From assembly GCF_000003605.2 (NCBI RefSeq), contig NW_003142802.1, forward strand, positions 10,437 to 31,445: a DNA stretch of 21,009 nt. Reading direction: 5' to 3'. Source of the stretch: Saccoglossus kowalevskii. Taxonomy: Eukaryota; Hemichordata; Enteropneusta; Harrimaniidae. The translations under genes and the position numbers were made by a program. A model generated the notes under the pieces. That model did no database searches. It saw nothing but the letters and a program-made list of their open reading frames with translations, and was not told where the DNA came from. Shown here one piece after another: positions 18,859 through 21,009 of this stretch; position 1 is the first letter of the stretch, and every line of letters starts with the position of its first letter.

Positions 18859-19442
18859 TGTTTGAAAAAAGGCTACATTTTGTATATTGTTATGGTTTTC
18901 CATGCAATCTATTTAAAATTGTTGTTTTTTATTATTGTAACAAAATCAGTTCTGAATGAAGCATCATCTTTAGATTACTGGTGCATGTCAATATTCTTCT
19001 TCTATTCATTATTCAGCTATTCCTCTAGCTGTATGTTTATAAAAAATTGACATCAATGTCCATGGCAAATAAGTCATAAATATACAAAGAAATAATAAAA
19101 ACGTCTGTAAGTAATCTCACATGCTATGACAATGCTGTCAGTATGACAGGAAAGCGTTCTTTGTCACTCAACATGCATGACCTTGTTAGGATATGGAAAC
19201 CCTCAATAGAGCAAATATGGTAATATTGTACTTGTATGTCGCAAATTTTACAGCTGACATTATGCATAACCCCATCAGGTCATCAATCCTGGAACATTTT
19301 GAGAGAAATGTTGTCTTTTTTAGGCTTTAAATTCCAATATTCTGTCTCCTACTTTTTGTTAAACTGTTTTTTCATAAATATAATCAAAACTCACATTGAT
19401 AGTAAATCTGTCCCTGTAAATGATCATGTGTGGGGGCACATA

Positions 19443-19512
19443 AAGTACCAGGATGTGTGACCTTTTGGGGTCATGCCAAGTACCAGGATGTGTGACATTT
19501 CAGGGTCATGCA
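19443..19512. repeat. 35-bp direct repeat, two copies
   Basis: The word aagtaccaggatgtgtgac occurs at 19443 and 19478, each followed by a ggggtcatgc-like end. It is a short tandem duplication in the 3' flanking DNA. Confidence 0.85.
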
Positions 19513-20019
19513 CATTCCATGTCTTTTAGTGAGCACTTTTGTCACGTTTCTGTCGTATTGTTATATGAATATTTATAAAGCAGCACCCAATCAAACATTC
19601 ACATAATATATTGAACAAAATTTGATTCAGCAATGTGTACTTTTGTTTGTCTGCAGATTTACAAATTTTTAAAATAATGATTGTAAATACAGAGTGTTAT
19701 CAAACATTAGCATTTGTCATGACGACAAGATTTTACTAAAAATGAAACTGATGTATATAGAGTGCCATTTAGCACATGAAACATCATAAGTAAAAGACAT
19801 GTGCAAACTCATCTCCAACTGTGAGACATCACTGTGGCCTTTCAGTGATTTGTTCTGAATCTAAAAGTTGTTTTTTACCTGAATAAATTATTGATAAGTT
19901 ATTTCCACATCAAAACATTTATAAATATAGCTGTCACTAATCAAGTTTTTGTTTACTCATTTGTTTGTTCGGTTTAAATATGACATGACGAATAATTAAT
20001 CACATTACGTAATCCTTAC

Positions 20020-20027
20020 TGACGTCA
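20020..20027. promoter_or_regulatory. Full palindromic CRE (TGACGTCA)
   Basis: An exact CREB/ATF palindrome is followed about 20 bases later by an inverted CCAAT box (attgg). It could mark a promoter for a gene beyond the window, or be chance in AT-rich DNA. Confidence 0.2.
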
Positions 20028-20524
20028 TTTATAATGAACGCTATTGGTATACCGGTATTATCACTCAATCATGTTGTAAATTTCTTAATTTTGATGTCGT
20101 AAAATAAGATTTTCGTAATCTGAAAACAGCTCGCCATTACATGTGTCCATTTTCTGTATGGACAATATACATGTGTCTTGTACACCTACGTCTCTGCGAT
20201 GCTGAAGTGTTCATTGATGTGTAAGGGGGTCACCCATTTGGAATCTAAGGGGAGGGCTGAATGCATTTGGTATTGTGCAAATATTTTATTCCCATATGTC
20301 GGATGACAACTTGTCACTCACATTTTCCCAATTATTTTAAATTATGAAATCGTCATGGACATTTTCTTTTTCTCTTCGCTTTTTTTAAGTCTCAGTATCT
20401 CCAACCTTTCTTCAACATCAACAGCTTTATAGTTTGTTTAAAAATTATGACAGTGTAACTTTGCGTTATGTAAAAGGTTACTCTTTTGAAATTGAGTATA
20501 GGTGTGGCAAATATTTAATGCATA

Positions 20525-20549
20525 CATATATATATATATATATATATAG
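20525..20549. repeat. (TA)n microsatellite
   Basis: An uninterrupted alternating TA run lies in AT-rich flanking DNA. The ORF crossing it (Tyr-Ile repeats) is an artefact. Confidence 0.9.
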
Positions 20550-21009
20550 TATCCACACATTTCTTTCAAATGTATTTTTACTACAAATTCATGCAGCCCC
20601 CTCCCTCCCCATCAGTTATCAAATGAGGACTCCCTTATGCATCATTCAATGTAGACATAAAACTTGGTATTGAGGAAACACAATAGACAGTGTGCCTCAC
20701 CTACATGATGTATAATTTTAACTTTCAGCTTTAATTTTCAGTTTTTTATATTTTTTATAGAAACTAACTAGCTATTAACATAATCCTTGTACAAATTCGG
20801 CAATTCATGGGCTGGGGTTCATTATATCAGGATTGACCTAATATATACCCATAATACCTACATTGTAGATTGAGGTTTCTTTATACTTAAAACTCAATTT
20901 TCTGATAATTTTTATTGTTAGTTTTTCCCAGGTTATTTTGTGATACGTCATGCAAGTAATTATGAATGGTGTATTTTGACACCAAAATCATTTTTCAGAT
21001 TATATACTG

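Larger units (their letters stand above)
18859..21009. other. Non-coding flank, no gene recognised
   Basis: AT-rich sequence follows the 902-bp element. It contains AATAAA at 19094-19099, the 35-bp direct repeat, the CRE palindrome and the TA microsatellite. No exon with domain support was seen on either strand. Confidence 0.5.

Overview
The window looks like nuclear DNA from an animal, probably an invertebrate. It is AT-rich, its coding sequence is split by short GT-AG introns, and the non-coding DNA holds small inverted-repeat transposons and minisatellites. Both recognisable proteins are metazoan families. The sequence does not settle the species; an invertebrate deuterostome is plausible because of the Ikaros-type zinc fingers, but that is inference.

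Bases 1015-8519 (+) hold the 3' end of an LRP1-type low-density-lipoprotein-receptor-related protein gene. I joined eight exons whose splice phases all agree. They encode the last membrane-proximal EGF-like modules, a short Ser-rich stalk, one transmembrane helix and the cytoplasmic tail with its NPxY-type motifs. Everything upstream in the protein lies outside the window. Between the penultimate exon and the usual last exon is a second, hidden terminal-type exon (7818-7985). It is in frame, has a strong acceptor, opens with a parallel NFSNPxY motif and ends with its own stop. Splicing to it would swap a YxxL/dileucine endocytic tail for a shorter tail ending in a class I PDZ-type ligand (DSEV). 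This is the most interesting feature of the window.

Bases 8520-15720 hold the LRP1 3' UTR and a long intergenic or 5'-flank stretch. It contains two copies of a TTAA-flanked inverted-repeat element, a 43-bp minisatellite, and weak promoter and 5'-exon candidates for the next gene.

Bases 15721-17593 (+) are one intronless coding exon for a 621-residue C2H2 zinc-finger transcription factor. It has seven N-terminal fingers, a long disordered middle, and a C-terminal finger pair of the Ikaros/Pegasus/Hunchback dimerisation type.

Bases 17594-21009 carry its 3' flank, a 902-bp TA-flanked inverted-repeat element that includes a promoter-like segment and a tiny ORF, and AT-rich DNA without recognisable genes. 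No RNA gene, CRISPR array or viral gene was recognised.
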